Shown here: piece after piece, positions 10,299 through 17,530 of the stretch
Position numbering within the stretch: the first letter of the stretch is position 1
How the letters are laid out: each line of letters starts with the position of its first letter
Source: a virus
Length of the DNA stretch: 34,533 nt
Virus record (IMG/VR): IMGVR_UViG_3300049595_001074
Coordinates: 1 to 34,533 of that record
Strand: one strand, 5' to 3'
Program-made: the position numbers and the translations under genes
The notes under the pieces: model-generated
The model's input: only the letters and a program-made list of their open reading frames with translations
Databases searched by the model: none
What the model was told of the DNA's origin: nothing

Positions 10299-10323
10299 TA
10301 AAAAAACCCGGACTTGCCGGGTT
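10299..10323 (-). terminator. Intrinsic terminator for the minus-strand gene 10343-10867
   Basis: Stem AACCCGG / CCGGGTT with a 5-base loop. On the minus strand it is followed by a run of T. It lies 20 bases beyond the stop of the minus-strand gene and back to back with the plus-strand terminator. Confidence 0.8.
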
Positions 10324-10342
10324 CGTTTCGAGTTGGTGATTC

Positions 10343-10867
10343 TTACTTGATGAGGTAGCGATAGTGAGGTCTTACGATTTCTCCCTCTGCGATGATGGTG
10401 AATGCTCTCACCTTTTTGATGCCATCGGTGATGGTGCATTCGAAGTTGACATTTTGAAATCCGGAGGTCACCTTGATTGACTCGATGTTCAGTTCTTTTG
10501 CCTCAACACGAGCAGCCAATTTTTCGATGCTCTGAATGTAGTGCTTTTCGGCATTCTGAATCTCCTTGGCAATAAATGCCTCACGGCCTTGGCGAACTGC
10601 CGGAATAATTCTTGCACACATATTGAGATAAGTCTTCGCATCCTTTGTGTTGTGGAATTGATTTGGGAATTCAACGAATGACTTTCCGGATGCGCTCATT
10701 AAAACACGAGGCTCGATGCCGAAATATGCACACCATTCTGCCTTGTCCCATGAAGCAATCTTTTCGAAACGAGCGAATTCACGAACTGCGAATGCTTGAG
10801 TTTTTGCGATGAATGCTGACTTGAATTCGGCAGTCTGAGCGAGGAGGATGTTTGTGAGAGTTGTCAT
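10343..10867 (-). CDS. Hypothetical early protein (174 aa)
   Basis: Encoded against the virion genes, between the portal and MuF genes, with its own conserved promoter and a dedicated terminator. The N-terminal half is helical and the C-terminal 60 residues look like a small beta domain. There is no motif I recognise. The start ATG follows the leader ACTAGCCAAAAAAGAC, which is shared with other early genes, so the start is well supported. Expression is probably with the other genes that carry this promoter (10910-10959). It could be an anti-host or anti-defence protein, but nothing in the sequence shows this. Confidence 0.75.
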   Translation of the reverse strand: MTTLTNILLAQTAEFKSAFIAKTQAFAVREFARFEKIASWDKAEWCAYFGIEPRVLMSASGKSFVEFPNQFHNTKDAKTYLNMCARIIPAVRQGREAFIAKEIQNAEKHYIQSIEKLAARVEAKELNIESIKVTSGFQNVNFECTITDGIKKVRAFTIIAEGEIVRPHYRYLIK

Positions 10868-10909
10868 GTCTTTTTTGGCTAGTGTTAAAACTTATGCAAG
10901 TATAGGGCG

Positions 10910-10959
10910 AGTTTCTGAATCTGCAAAATATCAGATGAAAAAAAGTGAAATATTTTTTC
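10910..10959 (-). promoter_or_regulatory. Conserved early promoter/leader, copy 2
   Basis: On the minus strand this reads GAAAAAATATTTCAC, a T7 tract, then TATTTTGCAGATTC and GAAACT. The same arrangement occurs at 27055, 14089, 17472 and 22674. TATTTTGC resembles the Bacteroidota -7 element. Downstream, the leader ACACTAGCC precedes the ATG. Confidence 0.7.
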
Positions 10960-10983
10960 TCACTAACCACAACAAGCAGAAAA

Positions 10984-11481
10984 TCAATACTTTGATGCAG
11001 AGAAAAACTCTCCCTCAGCACGGAGGAACGCATTGAGTCGATTGGCGATTCCTCCGTTGGCCGACTTCATTGTCTGCGTTGTTTTCGTTTCAAACTCGGC
11101 CACGAACTTACCCTCTGAATTTGTCAGTTGGAAGAAGAGCAACTGCCGGGAGAGCATCAGATTCACGATGAGGAAGAATGGCACTTGGTGAATCGCTGAC
11201 AACTTGGATGCATGGTCGAGTTTATGATACGAGACTAAGTATCCACCGGATTTCCGGATGTATTCGAGGGTCAGAGGTAAATTCCCCGCATACTCCCTCG
11301 ACTTGACTTCCGCAAGACCAACCAATGTGGCACGGCCATCGACTTCTCGACCAAGCAATAAATCGGCCTTGTTGAATTCTCCCCATGTTCGGAGAACGAT
11401 GTATCCTCGTGCTTCAAGGATGCGCTGCACTCGTGCCTCTGCCTCCATGAATCGAGGGATGTTGTCATAAATAAATTCCAT
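10984..11481 (-). CDS. PD-(D/E)XK-like nuclease (165 aa)
   Basis: Residues 15-60 have the order expected of a PD-(D/E)XK fold: an N-terminal Glu (E15), D40 in GEFNKADLLL, and E58-x-K60 in GLAEVKSRE. Related small nucleases resolve or cut DNA during phage replication or packaging. I chose ATG 11481, since the upstream ATG at 11517 lies inside the probable promoter. The gene is first of two in a minus-strand cassette, but a second promoter (10910-10959) separates it from the next gene. Whether the substrate is phage or host DNA cannot be told. A restriction-like or Holliday-junction role is possible. Confidence 0.65.
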   Translation of the reverse strand: MEFIYDNIPRFMEAEARVQRILEARGYIVLRTWGEFNKADLLLGREVDGRATLVGLAEVKSREYAGNLPLTLEYIRKSGGYLVSYHKLDHASKLSAIHQVPFFLIVNLMLSRQLLFFQLTNSEGKFVAEFETKTTQTMKSANGGIANRLNAFLRAEGEFFSASKY

Positions 11482-11497
11482 TTTTTTGAGATATTGT

Positions 11498-11511
11498 AAC
11501 TGCGAAAAATA
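11498..11511 (-). promoter_or_regulatory. Possible promoter for the nuclease gene
   Basis: The minus strand reads TATTTTTCGCAGTT, 17 bases upstream of ATG 11481. It resembles the TATTTTGCAG core of the conserved early promoters but has an inserted base and lacks the full upstream part. Only weak support. Confidence 0.35.
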
Positions 11512-11549
11512 GCGCATAAATCGCAGAATGACAAGTCGAATTCATGTGG

Positions 11550-11557
11550 TAAATTTG
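11550..11557 (+). promoter_or_regulatory. Bacteroidota-type -7 element (TAAATTTG) before MuF gene
   Basis: An exact TAnnTTTG match ends 5 bases before the ATG at 11563, so the transcript would start at or next to the start codon (leaderless or nearly so). I do not see a clear -33 TTG. Confidence 0.45.
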
Positions 11558-11562
11558 TGACC

Positions 11563-13284
11563 ATGGCAAACCCATTGGATGCACTCACCGGGAAACAACG
11601 AGCAATCATCAAGCAACTTGGTGACCTTGAGACTGCGCTCGAAAATGGCATGGCCGGAGCATTGCCGAAGGTCTTCGCAACTCTCTCTCGTGATGTGCAG
11701 AGAGTCGCTGCCAATCTCTCGCTCGACCCCAATGACCGAGCCAAAACTCTCCGGGAGTTGATTGGCATGAAGCGGAAAATCGGTGACCTTGTGGTCAACA
11801 ATCCGACCTACAAGGAAGAGGTGAAGAAGTTGCTCAATGAGTTCTCGACCATCAAGAACTTGACCGACCAATACATTCAGACTACCATCGATGACTTCGT
11901 GCCGACCCGGAGATTGTACGATGCGATTCTGCAATCGAACATTGCCATCACAAAGGATGCGCTCCTCGGAGGAGGCATCGTTGACAACTTCGGCAATGCG
12001 ATTCAAGAAGTTCTCAAATCGAACATTGCCGGGGTCTCCGACCGGGCGCAGTTGATGGAGACCTTGAGGAGATTCATCGAAGGAACTCCGGAACGCAAAG
12101 CATACCTCGACCGATATATCAAGCAGACCACCAACGATGCGGTGATGGTGTTCAATCGTGAATACTTGCAGACTATATCGGAAGACCTCGGTCTCAAGCA
12201 TTACCTCTACCAAGGCACAATCATCGGAGACACGAGGCAGTTCTGCCAATCACGAGCGGGGAGATTCTATAAAAAAGAAGAGGTCGAGAAATGGGCATCG
12301 CAGAGTTGGGATGGTAAGATGGCCGGAACAAACTCAACCACGATTTTCTCGTATGCGGGAGGTTACAATTGCCGACACAAGTTGTGGCCGATTTCCGAGG
12401 AGCAGTATAATCGTGGGAAAGGAATTGTTGAACCGAAACCAACTCCTCCTCCGGTAGTCGCTCCACCACCATCGATTCCTCCGCAGATGACCGCACCTCC
12501 GGTTCTGCCGAAGCCACCGAAAGCACCGAAAGGATTTTCCGGGGACATCAGCAAGTTGCCAAATGATGTCAATGGACTCAAGAAATATTTGAACGAGTCT
12601 TTGGAGAAAAACCTTGGATTGAAGTTTGACAAAACAATTGTCGCAAATGACCTCCCTATTGAAAGGTTACAACAACAAATTGGAGCAATTGATAAATTGT
12701 CAAAAACATACAATATTGAAGGTTTTACGATTAAATATGTTCCGAATGAAATCAAATTTGAAAGTACATCTAAATATTTCGGTTATGTTCAATGGCAAAA
12801 ATATGCTGATGGAACTCGTGCATTTAAGCAGTTAAATTTTGGGAGTGCAATTGGAGAGATTCGGACATTAAAACAAATACCATCCGGAACTTTATATTTC
12901 CCAAAATCACTTGTGGATGATGTCAATGAATCAATTGCAACATCGGTTCACGAATTTGCTCACATGATAACATCTTATAAAACTCACTCATCTCAAAAAT
13001 CAGCAAGTTTTTGGGGAGATATGGAAAACCTTTTTGATGAATACAAAAAAGAAATGCCGAAAGTGTATCAAAAAATCATTGATAGTGGGGAAAAGCATGG
13101 ATTTTTTTCAAAACAATTCGACAAGGCCGTTGAAAATTACAAAAAGGAATATCTCGGAGACTATTCGACAACCGAAATCGATGAGTTTTTCGCAGAAGCA
13201 TTTGCCAACTTCAATCTCAATTCCCGGCCATCGAAATATGCCATGGAGGTCAAAAAATTAGTCAACAAATATTTTCTCAAGTAA
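11563..13284 (+). CDS. MuF-type minor head protein fused to a C-terminal HExxH metallopeptidase domain (573 aa)
   Basis: Residues 1-290 resemble the phage Mu gpF/SPP1 gp7 head-morphogenesis family: a helical N-terminus, then YQGTIIGDTRQFCQSRAG and a conserved Cys/His-containing segment (YNCRHKLWPIS). These proteins are packaged in small numbers in the procapsid. A Pro-rich linker (about 291-325) leads to a separate C-terminal domain. That domain has the zinc motif HEFAH at 463-467 and a downstream acidic helix, EFFAEAFA, at 541-548. The combination is typical of zincins of the anthrax-lethal-factor type found in polymorphic toxins. Base use in the last third (from about 12600) is clearly more AT-rich, suggesting a swapped-in module. 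ATG 11563 is preferred to the GTG at 11557. Toxin function is inferred. Confidence 0.8.
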   Translation: MANPLDALTGKQRAIIKQLGDLETALENGMAGALPKVFATLSRDVQRVAANLSLDPNDRAKTLRELIGMKRKIGDLVVNNPTYKEEVKKLLNEFSTIKNLTDQYIQTTIDDFVPTRRLYDAILQSNIAITKDALLGGGIVDNFGNAIQEVLKSNIAGVSDRAQLMETLRRFIEGTPERKAYLDRYIKQTTNDAVMVFNREYLQTISEDLGLKHYLYQGTIIGDTRQFCQSRAGRFYKKEEVEKWASQSWDGKMAGTNSTTIFSYAGGYNCRHKLWPISEEQYNRGKGIVEPKPTPPPVVAPPPSIPPQMTAPPVLPKPPKAPKGFSGDISKLPNDVNGLKKYLNESLEKNLGLKFDKTIVANDLPIERLQQQIGAIDKLSKTYNIEGFTIKYVPNEIKFESTSKYFGYVQWQKYADGTRAFKQLNFGSAIGEIRTLKQIPSGTLYFPKSLVDDVNESIATSVHEFAHMITSYKTHSSQKSASFWGDMENLFDEYKKEMPKVYQKIIDSGEKHGFFSKQFDKAVENYKKEYLGDYSTTEIDEFFAEAFANFNLNSRPSKYAMEVKKLVNKYFLK

Positions 13285-13287
13285 AAA

Positions 13288-13521
13288 ATGGAAGCAAAAA
13301 ATCTCCCTTGTGGAACTTGTCAACACTATCGATTTTTTAAGAAAATCAATTGCGAGGCATTCCCGGATGGAATCCCAAATAACATCATCCTTGGAACTAA
13401 TCGACACACCGAGATTCAACCGGGTCAAGTGAATGACTTCGTTTATGAACCGATGCCATGGGTTGCAGACCCATCGATTCCGCAACCATTCATTGACCCA
13501 CGGAAATTGGAATCTGACTAA
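13288..13521 (+). CDS. Small Cys-containing protein linked to MuF gene (77 aa)
   Basis: Starts 3 bases after the MuF stop. It has CGTCQHY near the N-terminus, a further Cys, and the segment AFPDGIPNNIILGTNRH. This matches a small family (CxxCxHY...C.AFP.GIP...G...H) often seen next to phage minor head proteins; the two Cys plus Cys/His could bind zinc. Because it is coupled to a putative toxin module, an immunity or chaperone role is possible but unproven. Its stop overlaps the stop of the opposing gene by a few bases, with no terminator between them. Confidence 0.7.
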   Translation: MEAKNLPCGTCQHYRFFKKINCEAFPDGIPNNIILGTNRHTEIQPGQVNDFVYEPMPWVADPSIPQPFIDPRKLESD

Positions 13522-14003
13522 TTCAGATTTTTGTTCTGAATCCATGCATGATGCTCTTCGGAATACACGAGGAGACCATGGCGAACAAGGACATCATGTT
13601 TCCATTTCCAATTGCTCCTCCGCTCTCTGCGATTGTACGAGGCATTGCCGAAGTTGATGATGAGGATGTTCTTCTCCTCATTGAACCGAACTGATTGACC
13701 TAAATTGGTAAAACCATCACCTCTCCAATTCTTGAGGTCGAATTTGCCTTTACCGAAAGCAGATGACCAAACATGAATGGTTTCTTTACCATCGAAGTCA
13801 ATTTTCTCAACCCGGTCAACCGGGAATGTCAAGTAAATGTCTTGAGACTTTTTGATTGATGCCTTGGCTTTACGAACTGCATCCGGGTTCGGATTGTCCA
13901 TGGCGATTGCCTTGTTGACACATGACCATCCGTATGGTGCGCCCTTGTAGAACACCGGGGATGTGAGGACTTCTTCGCAGAGGGAGCAATGGCAGAGACT
14001 CAT
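13518..14003 (-). CDS. Hypothetical early protein with N-terminal Cys cluster (161 aa)
   Basis: The N-terminus has MSLCHCSLCEEVL followed by a further Cys at about residue 28 (GWSCVNK), which could form a small zinc site. The rest is basic and mixed alpha/beta. It lies downstream of the conserved promoter 14041-14089, whose leader carries ACTCACTAACCAA before the ATG. It converges on the MuF-associated small gene. I do not recognise a family; the basic content might suit nucleic-acid binding. Confidence 0.7.
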   Translation of the reverse strand: MSLCHCSLCEEVLTSPVFYKGAPYGWSCVNKAIAMDNPNPDAVRKAKASIKKSQDIYLTFPVDRVEKIDFDGKETIHVWSSAFGKGKFDLKNWRGDGFTNLGQSVRFNEEKNILIINFGNASYNRRERRSNWKWKHDVLVRHGLLVYSEEHHAWIQNKNLN

Positions 14004-14040
14004 ATTGATTCAATTGGTTAGTGAGTGCGAAGGAACACTA

Positions 14041-14089
14041 ACTTTTCGAATCTGCAAAATATGAGTCAAAAAAAGTTCTAAATTTTCGC
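14041..14089 (-). promoter_or_regulatory. Conserved early promoter/leader, copy 3
   Basis: The minus strand reads GCGAAAATTTAGAAC, a T7 tract, GACTC, then ATATTTTGCAGATTCGAAAAG. The element overlaps the last codons of the upstream endolysin gene, so the downstream gene has separate control. Confidence 0.7.
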
Positions 14090-14497
14090 AAGTTGGAAAT
14101 GCATTCCATCCTTGCGCTGCCAAATTCCTCCCCAATCGAACCCGGCATCCGTGAAGCACTTCACGAATCCCGGTGAGAGAGTAGGTTGTTTTCCAAGACC
14201 ATTCGAGAAGGCATTCACATCGACTGCGACTCCCCATGAGTGGAGTGACATCGCATTGCCTCCACGGACTTTCCGGATATTGAAACAACCATCCCATGTC
14301 TTGAGTTCAGCCACGAATCCTCGGTTGATTAGATTGCCGAATGCGATGCTCAGAGGCATCACCATATCTTTGTTGCAGTAAATGCGTTTCGGTATCATTC
14401 CGATTTCAAGAGATGTCGGAACATCCCACAAGGTCATGCATGGATTGGCTGCATCGGGTGCGCCATACTTCTTGAAACAATCACGAGAATTGACCAT
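14078..14497 (-). CDS. Endolysin, M15-family peptidase (139 aa)
   Basis: A peptidoglycan endopeptidase of the VanY/L-alanyl-D-glutamate type. Zinc ligands fit H86 and D93 (SLHSWGVAVDVNA) and H133 (DGMHFQL). FDWGGIW at 120-126 is the usual WGG signature of this family. The length matches a single catalytic domain without a cell-wall-binding domain. There is no signal peptide, so export would need a holin, and candidates are encoded divergently at 14559-15384. The gene lies on the minus strand while the membrane lysis proteins lie on plus, separated by about 60 bases that probably carry divergent promoters. This is one of the most secure functional calls. Confidence 0.9.
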   Translation of the reverse strand: MVNSRDCFKKYGAPDAANPCMTLWDVPTSLEIGMIPKRIYCNKDMVMPLSIAFGNLINRGFVAELKTWDGCFNIRKVRGGNAMSLHSWGVAVDVNAFSNGLGKQPTLSPGFVKCFTDAGFDWGGIWQRKDGMHFQLAKI

Positions 14498-14529
14498 AAA
14501 ATGGAGAATTTATGAATGCAATTACAACA

Positions 14530-14537
14530 TAATTTTG
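14530..14537 (+). promoter_or_regulatory. Bacteroidota-type -7 element (TAATTTTG) for lysis operon
   Basis: An exact TAnnTTTG match 21 bases before ATG 14559, in the divergent gap between the endolysin and the membrane-protein operon. Confidence 0.5.
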
Positions 14538-14558
14538 AACATTGATTTTCAAAATAAA

Positions 14559-14840
14559 ATGAAAGACACGATTTATCATTTCATTGCCGACCTCCCGGCT
14601 TATGCGGTGGTCGCATGGGTAAATTTGGCGCAAGTGATTCCAACCGACATGAATTCGGTTGAGACATTCCTACTTCATTATGGATGGATTCTGCTGCTCT
14701 CGGTTAGATTGTTGAATGCATTCATCGACTTGTACAAAAGAGCCAAGCAACATGACTTCACAATCGAGGAAAAAGGAGAAATTAAAAAGGTAAGTGTTTT
14801 AAAATCGATTGTTTGGGAGTTAAAAAATTTTATCAAATGA
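14559..14840 (+). CDS. Small membrane protein, possible holin (93 aa)
   Basis: Two hydrophobic stretches (about residues 10-26 and 40-60, including LLHYGWILLLSVRLLN) and a charged C-terminal tail give the shape of a small holin. ATG 14559 sits after AAAATAAA downstream of the promoter element; in-frame upstream starts lie inside the endolysin gene on the other strand. The stop overlaps the next start as ATGA, so the three membrane proteins are translationally coupled. Proximity to the endolysin supports a lysis role. Confidence 0.6.
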   Translation: MKDTIYHFIADLPAYAVVAWVNLAQVIPTDMNSVETFLLHYGWILLLSVRLLNAFIDLYKRAKQHDFTIEEKGEIKKVSVLKSIVWELKNFIK

Positions 14841-15154
14841 AAATTCAATTCGATAGGTTAGTCTTGTTTCTGATGGCCGTGGCCGTTGGAATCAATTTCT
14901 ATTTCGACAAAAAAGCATTCGAGCGAGACATCGAAGCATCAGCGCAGTTGGAAGAGTGGAACATGGCATTAATGACTCGCATCATTCAACACGATGTAAA
15001 ACTTGACTCCCTCAAGGCATCAACGCAGAATCTCGCCAAGGCAACGATTTATCTTGATTCATGTCAGCAGACCAAATCGCAAAAGGTGGAACGAGCAGAA
15101 CGGAGAGGAAAGTTCGTGGGCGGTCTTCTCCGGGGATTGTTTCCCGGAATATGA
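14837..15154 (+). CDS. Membrane-anchored coiled-coil protein, possible i-spanin (105 aa)
   Basis: A short cytoplasmic N-terminus is followed by one transmembrane segment (FLMAVAVGINFYF, about 10-24). A hydrophilic helical region with heptad character comes next, then a basic C-terminus ending GGLLRGLFPGI. This topology is that of an inner-membrane spanin, which fuses the membranes of Gram-negative hosts during lysis. No lipoprotein o-spanin was found with confidence. ATG 14837 overlaps the previous stop (ATGA). Alternatives include an accessory holin. Confidence 0.5.
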   Translation: MKIQFDRLVLFLMAVAVGINFYFDKKAFERDIEASAQLEEWNMALMTRIIQHDVKLDSLKASTQNLAKATIYLDSCQQTKSQKVERAERRGKFVGGLLRGLFPGI

Positions 15155-15384
15155 ATGAACGCACCTATAATAAACGGATGCAAGTATATGCTTATTCAGC
15201 AGTCACGGGCATCCTTGTTGCGCTCCTCCTTGGAGTCGGTTGGTTATACAAATTCAACCGAGTGCAGTCAAGCGACAACATACTTCTATTCATACTCGCT
15301 CAAGTTCTTGGAGTTTGGGTCGGATTGTCGAATAAGATTTTCCGAATTCTGAATGCCAATGGTGACAAGGATTCAGCGCATTAA
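15151..15384 (+). CDS. Two-TM membrane protein, holin candidate (77 aa)
   Basis: Two clear transmembrane helices (SAVTGILVALLLGVGWLY and ILLFILAQVLGVWVGL) are separated by a short loop and followed by a polar tail with acidic residues. This is a class-II-like holin topology. The start overlaps the preceding stop (ATGA). Either this or the first gene of the operon is likely the holin. The order endolysin / membrane proteins is conserved in many phages. Confidence 0.6.
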   Translation: MNERTYNKRMQVYAYSAVTGILVALLLGVGWLYKFNRVQSSDNILLFILAQVLGVWVGLSNKIFRILNANGDKDSAH

Positions 15385-15385
15385 C

Positions 15386-15393
15386 TAACTTTG
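15386..15393 (+). promoter_or_regulatory. Bacteroidota-type -7 element (TAACTTTG)
   Basis: An exact TAnnTTTG match starting 1 base after the lysis operon stop and 14 bases before ATG 15408, giving the next gene its own promoter with a very short leader. Confidence 0.5.
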
Positions 15394-15407
15394 CATAAAT
15401 CATCGCC

Positions 15408-16445
15408 ATGAATTGTCTCACAAATTATGTTGGTCTTCTCAGTTGCGGAAGCACCGAACCAATTTCCGGAGTTTATATCAACGATTATCCCGGAATGGGG
15501 ATGGAGTTGCTTGAATCAATCAGCACTCCGGAGCAAGCATCGTATGCCGGATTTTGGGCATCGACTCAACGAGCATCCTATCAGAGATTCCGGATGGATA
15601 TTCAGAAGGTGTTGTTTTCGGTTGCCGAAGCGAGACTCGACCAAGTGCTTTTCCGCACCTCAAAACAATATGTTCAACAATGGTCGCAGATTACTCCTCT
15701 TCCGGCATCAGCGGAGTTCAGAGGAGTTTTTGTGAGCATCGAGGGGTCGAAGTATCTCGGCCTCCGAATTCGGCAGCTATACATCTACAATGCCGGGTCG
15801 GTTGCGGTCAATGCAGTACCATTTAAGATTTTTCAAACTCAAGATGGTTCGGTGATTTATTCCGGAACTGCCGACTTGACTCCGGGAATGAACTACATCC
15901 CGGTCAATGAGACATTCGTTTCGGACTTCGACAAAATCAACATCATGGTTGCGGTCGATTGCACCAACTTGGACACATTGCTTGGTTCATTCATGGATTA
16001 TGGATGGGAGCAATTTGACATCGAATGTGGCAATCGATTCTCGTGGATAATGAACAACGGATGGAACATCTTCCCGGTGACTGCTCCGTTGAATTACGGC
16101 CTCGGAATCGATTACAATCAAGACTCAACGCAGTCGGGGGTGTACATCGATGCAGACCTTGTTTGCTCACTCGACCAATTCATTTGTCACGAAAAGGAAT
16201 ACTTGACCGATGCATGGGCGAATCTCTTATGCTATCAAATTTTATGGGCGAAAATCTCATCGCCTCGTGCCAATTACTTCGCTCAGAGCAATCGAGAATT
16301 GACCGAGCGAAACATGACCACATTCTTGGACAACTACAATGCAAGCATCGCCACATGGGCGAATCAACTCAACTTGAAAGGTGAGGACTTGTGTTTCAAT
16401 TGCGAAAATTCCGGTCTCATCCAACAAGGTTTTTCAAGACCCTAA
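15408..16445 (+). CDS. Putative structural protein of unknown role (345 aa)
   Basis: A single gene between its own -7 element (15386) and a strong terminator (16480), an arrangement that fits a highly or independently expressed virion protein. It is Cys-rich (CLTNYVGLLSCGS at the N-terminus, CSLDQFICHEKE, DLCFNC at the C-terminus). It appears beta-rich in its middle, with SVAVNAVPFKIFQTQDGSVI resembling an Ig-like or lectin-like strand pattern. No enzyme motif is visible. Similar proteins are, to my recollection, encoded in flavobacterial phages without known function. A receptor-binding or capsid decoration role is possible. Confidence 0.55.
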   Translation: MNCLTNYVGLLSCGSTEPISGVYINDYPGMGMELLESISTPEQASYAGFWASTQRASYQRFRMDIQKVLFSVAEARLDQVLFRTSKQYVQQWSQITPLPASAEFRGVFVSIEGSKYLGLRIRQLYIYNAGSVAVNAVPFKIFQTQDGSVIYSGTADLTPGMNYIPVNETFVSDFDKINIMVAVDCTNLDTLLGSFMDYGWEQFDIECGNRFSWIMNNGWNIFPVTAPLNYGLGIDYNQDSTQSGVYIDADLVCSLDQFICHEKEYLTDAWANLLCYQILWAKISSPRANYFAQSNRELTERNMTTFLDNYNASIATWANQLNLKGEDLCFNCENSGLIQQGFSRP

Positions 16446-16479
16446 ATTTAAGTTTTTCCATTTTTGAGAGAACGAAAAA

Positions 16480-16508
16480 GACCCGGTTTTTGACCGGGTC
16501 ATTTTTTT
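16480..16508. terminator. Bidirectional intrinsic terminator
   Basis: Perfect 8-bp stem GACCCGGT / ACCGGGTC with loop TTTTG, followed on plus by ATTTTTTT and on minus by TCTTTTT. It separates the 15408 gene from the convergent minus-strand cassette. Confidence 0.9.
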
Positions 16509-16611
16509 ACTGATGAAGTATCAGATTTCGAAAAAGTATCATCAGAACGAGGAGTGCAAAACCTCCAAGGATGATGGCCTCAGTTGACCACGGACTTTTT
16601 TTCTGCCTCAT
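16507..16611 (-). CDS. Tiny single-TM protein (34 aa)
   Basis: The minus-strand frame from ATG 16611 to TAA 16507-16509 encodes a basic N-terminus (MRQKKSPW) and one hydrophobic helix (IILGGFALLVLMILF). It overlaps the end of the upstream gene by about 30 bases in another frame, and its stop abuts the terminator, as expected for the last gene of an operon. The composition is strongly membrane-like, which argues against chance, but 34 codons is short. A holin-like or host-membrane role is possible. Confidence 0.45.
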   Translation of the reverse strand: MRQKKSPWSTEAIILGGFALLVLMILFRNLILHQ

Positions 16612-16984
16612 ATAAATCTGAATTTGGTCTCACAAAATAGCAATTATCAACGAGAGTCAAGTTGCACTTTTTGAACTTCATGAGGTCATTGCCTCCCCAT
16701 GCTGCGATTTGTTTCTGCGCCATCTCCGGAGTGATGTTGAGAACGAGCGAGAAACTGAACCCTATGATGTAATTGTCGATGGTGTAACGCATGAATGCCA
16801 TCGGTGTCTTGTCAACCGATGATTCCCATGCCACGACTGAGAGGACACCACCGAATGCTGAGATGAGATTCTGCACATGGTTGAGACCTCCGGCCTCGAC
16901 CGATAGGTGTCCTTTGACCTTGACACGATTGTCGGTTGTTTCGATTTCGCACTTGGCGATGTTTGCAATTACTGAATTCCACAT
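16580..16984 (-). CDS. Hypothetical early protein (134 aa)
   Basis: Second gene of the minus-strand cassette that begins at 17379. Mixed alpha/beta sequence with no motif I recognise; the C-terminal third has VRPNSDLYEAEKKS. The leader contains two copies of TAATCTCTCAAA just before the ATG and a GC hairpin (17027-17046) just upstream, suggesting post-transcriptional control relative to the first gene. Confidence 0.7.
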   Translation of the reverse strand: MWNSVIANIAKCEIETTDNRVKVKGHLSVEAGGLNHVQNLISAFGGVLSVVAWESSVDKTPMAFMRYTIDNYIIGFSFSLVLNITPEMAQKQIAAWGGNDLMKFKKCNLTLVDNCYFVRPNSDLYEAEKKSVVN

Positions 16985-16986
16985 AA

Positions 16987-17013
16987 TTTGAGAGATTAAA
17001 GTTTGAGAGATTA
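16987..17013 (-). repeat. Leader repeat TAATCTCTCAAA (two copies)
   Basis: TTTGAGAGATTA on the plus strand occurs at 16987-16998 and 17002-17013, immediately upstream of the minus-strand ATG at 16984. A third exact copy at 21701-21712 is upstream of the ATG at 21692. The shared 12-mer in leaders of second or later genes suggests a translation-start or regulator-binding element. Confidence 0.6.
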
Positions 17014-17026
17014 TTTTGAGAATTAT

Positions 17027-17046
17027 GGGGTCGATTGCTCGACCCC
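17027..17046 (-). promoter_or_regulatory. Intergenic hairpin with GCAA tetraloop
   Basis: On the minus strand the sequence is GGGGTCGA-GCAA-TCGACCCC, an 8-bp perfect stem with a GNRA tetraloop, then ATAATTCTCAAA. There is no T-tract, so it is unlikely to be a full terminator. It matches the arrangement of hairpins at 27385 and 27753. Confidence 0.65.
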
Positions 17047-17055
17047 GGTGAAATA

Positions 17056-17379
17056 TTAATATGCGTATTTGTTTTTTTTGTAGTAAACTCCATCAAACCA
17101 ATTGTAATCTGTTGATTGCTCCTCGTTGAAAAACTCAAGCAATTCCATCTCTTGCTCTGTGAGACTTGCTTTATTTTTCAATTCCCAATAATCAAATGAA
17201 ATGATTTTTGAAATTTCTGACAATGTGAATGCGATGGTGATTTCTTTTTGAAACTCCGGGTCGAAATAGAGACATTCAACCATTGTTCCTTGGAACTCCT
17301 TGACAACGAGTTGGTGACCATTAAGACCTTTGTAATTAGACTTCGTGTTGATTGTTGCGATGATGATTTGTTCTTTCAT
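17056..17379 (-). CDS. Hypothetical early protein (107 aa)
   Basis: First gene after conserved promoter copy 4. The N-terminal half looks like a beta barrel or ferredoxin-type beta sheet and the C-terminal half is acidic with many aromatic residues (FDYWELKNK, STDYNWFDGVYYKK). Small, acidic and early-expressed, it could be an inhibitor of a host enzyme, but there is no direct evidence. The ATG follows ACTCACTAACCAACAAG and an A-rich leader. Confidence 0.7.
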   Translation of the reverse strand: MKEQIIIATINTKSNYKGLNGHQLVVKEFQGTMVECLYFDPEFQKEITIAFTLSEISKIISFDYWELKNKASLTEQEMELLEFFNEEQSTDYNWFDGVYYKKNKYAY

Positions 17380-17420
17380 GACTTTTTTTCTTGTTGGTTA
17401 GTGAGTGCAATGATATGGCG

Positions 17421-17472
17421 AGTTTCCGAAACTGCAAAATACTGATGCAAAATAATTCAATTATTTTTTTCG
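17421..17472 (-). promoter_or_regulatory. Conserved early promoter/leader, copy 4
   Basis: The minus strand reads GCGAAAAAAATAATTGAATTATTTTGCATCAG, then TATTTTGCAGTTTCGGAAACT. Here the T tract is replaced by an extra ATTTTGC, so the core appears twice. The rest follows the consensus. Confidence 0.65.
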
Positions 17473-17530
17473 CCATTGCTTAACCGAGTGAAAACGAGAT
17501 ATTTGATAAAAAAAGCAAATCGAAAATAAA

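Noticed and set aside
11542-12249. Minus-strand open frame of 235 codons inside the MuF gene
   Set aside because: Antisense shadow of a strongly coding region; frame openness follows from codon bias (rare TTA/CTA/TCA complements).
13500-13560. Terminator between convergent genes 13288-13521 and 13518-14003
   Set aside because: No stem with a T run found; the two stop codons overlap instead.
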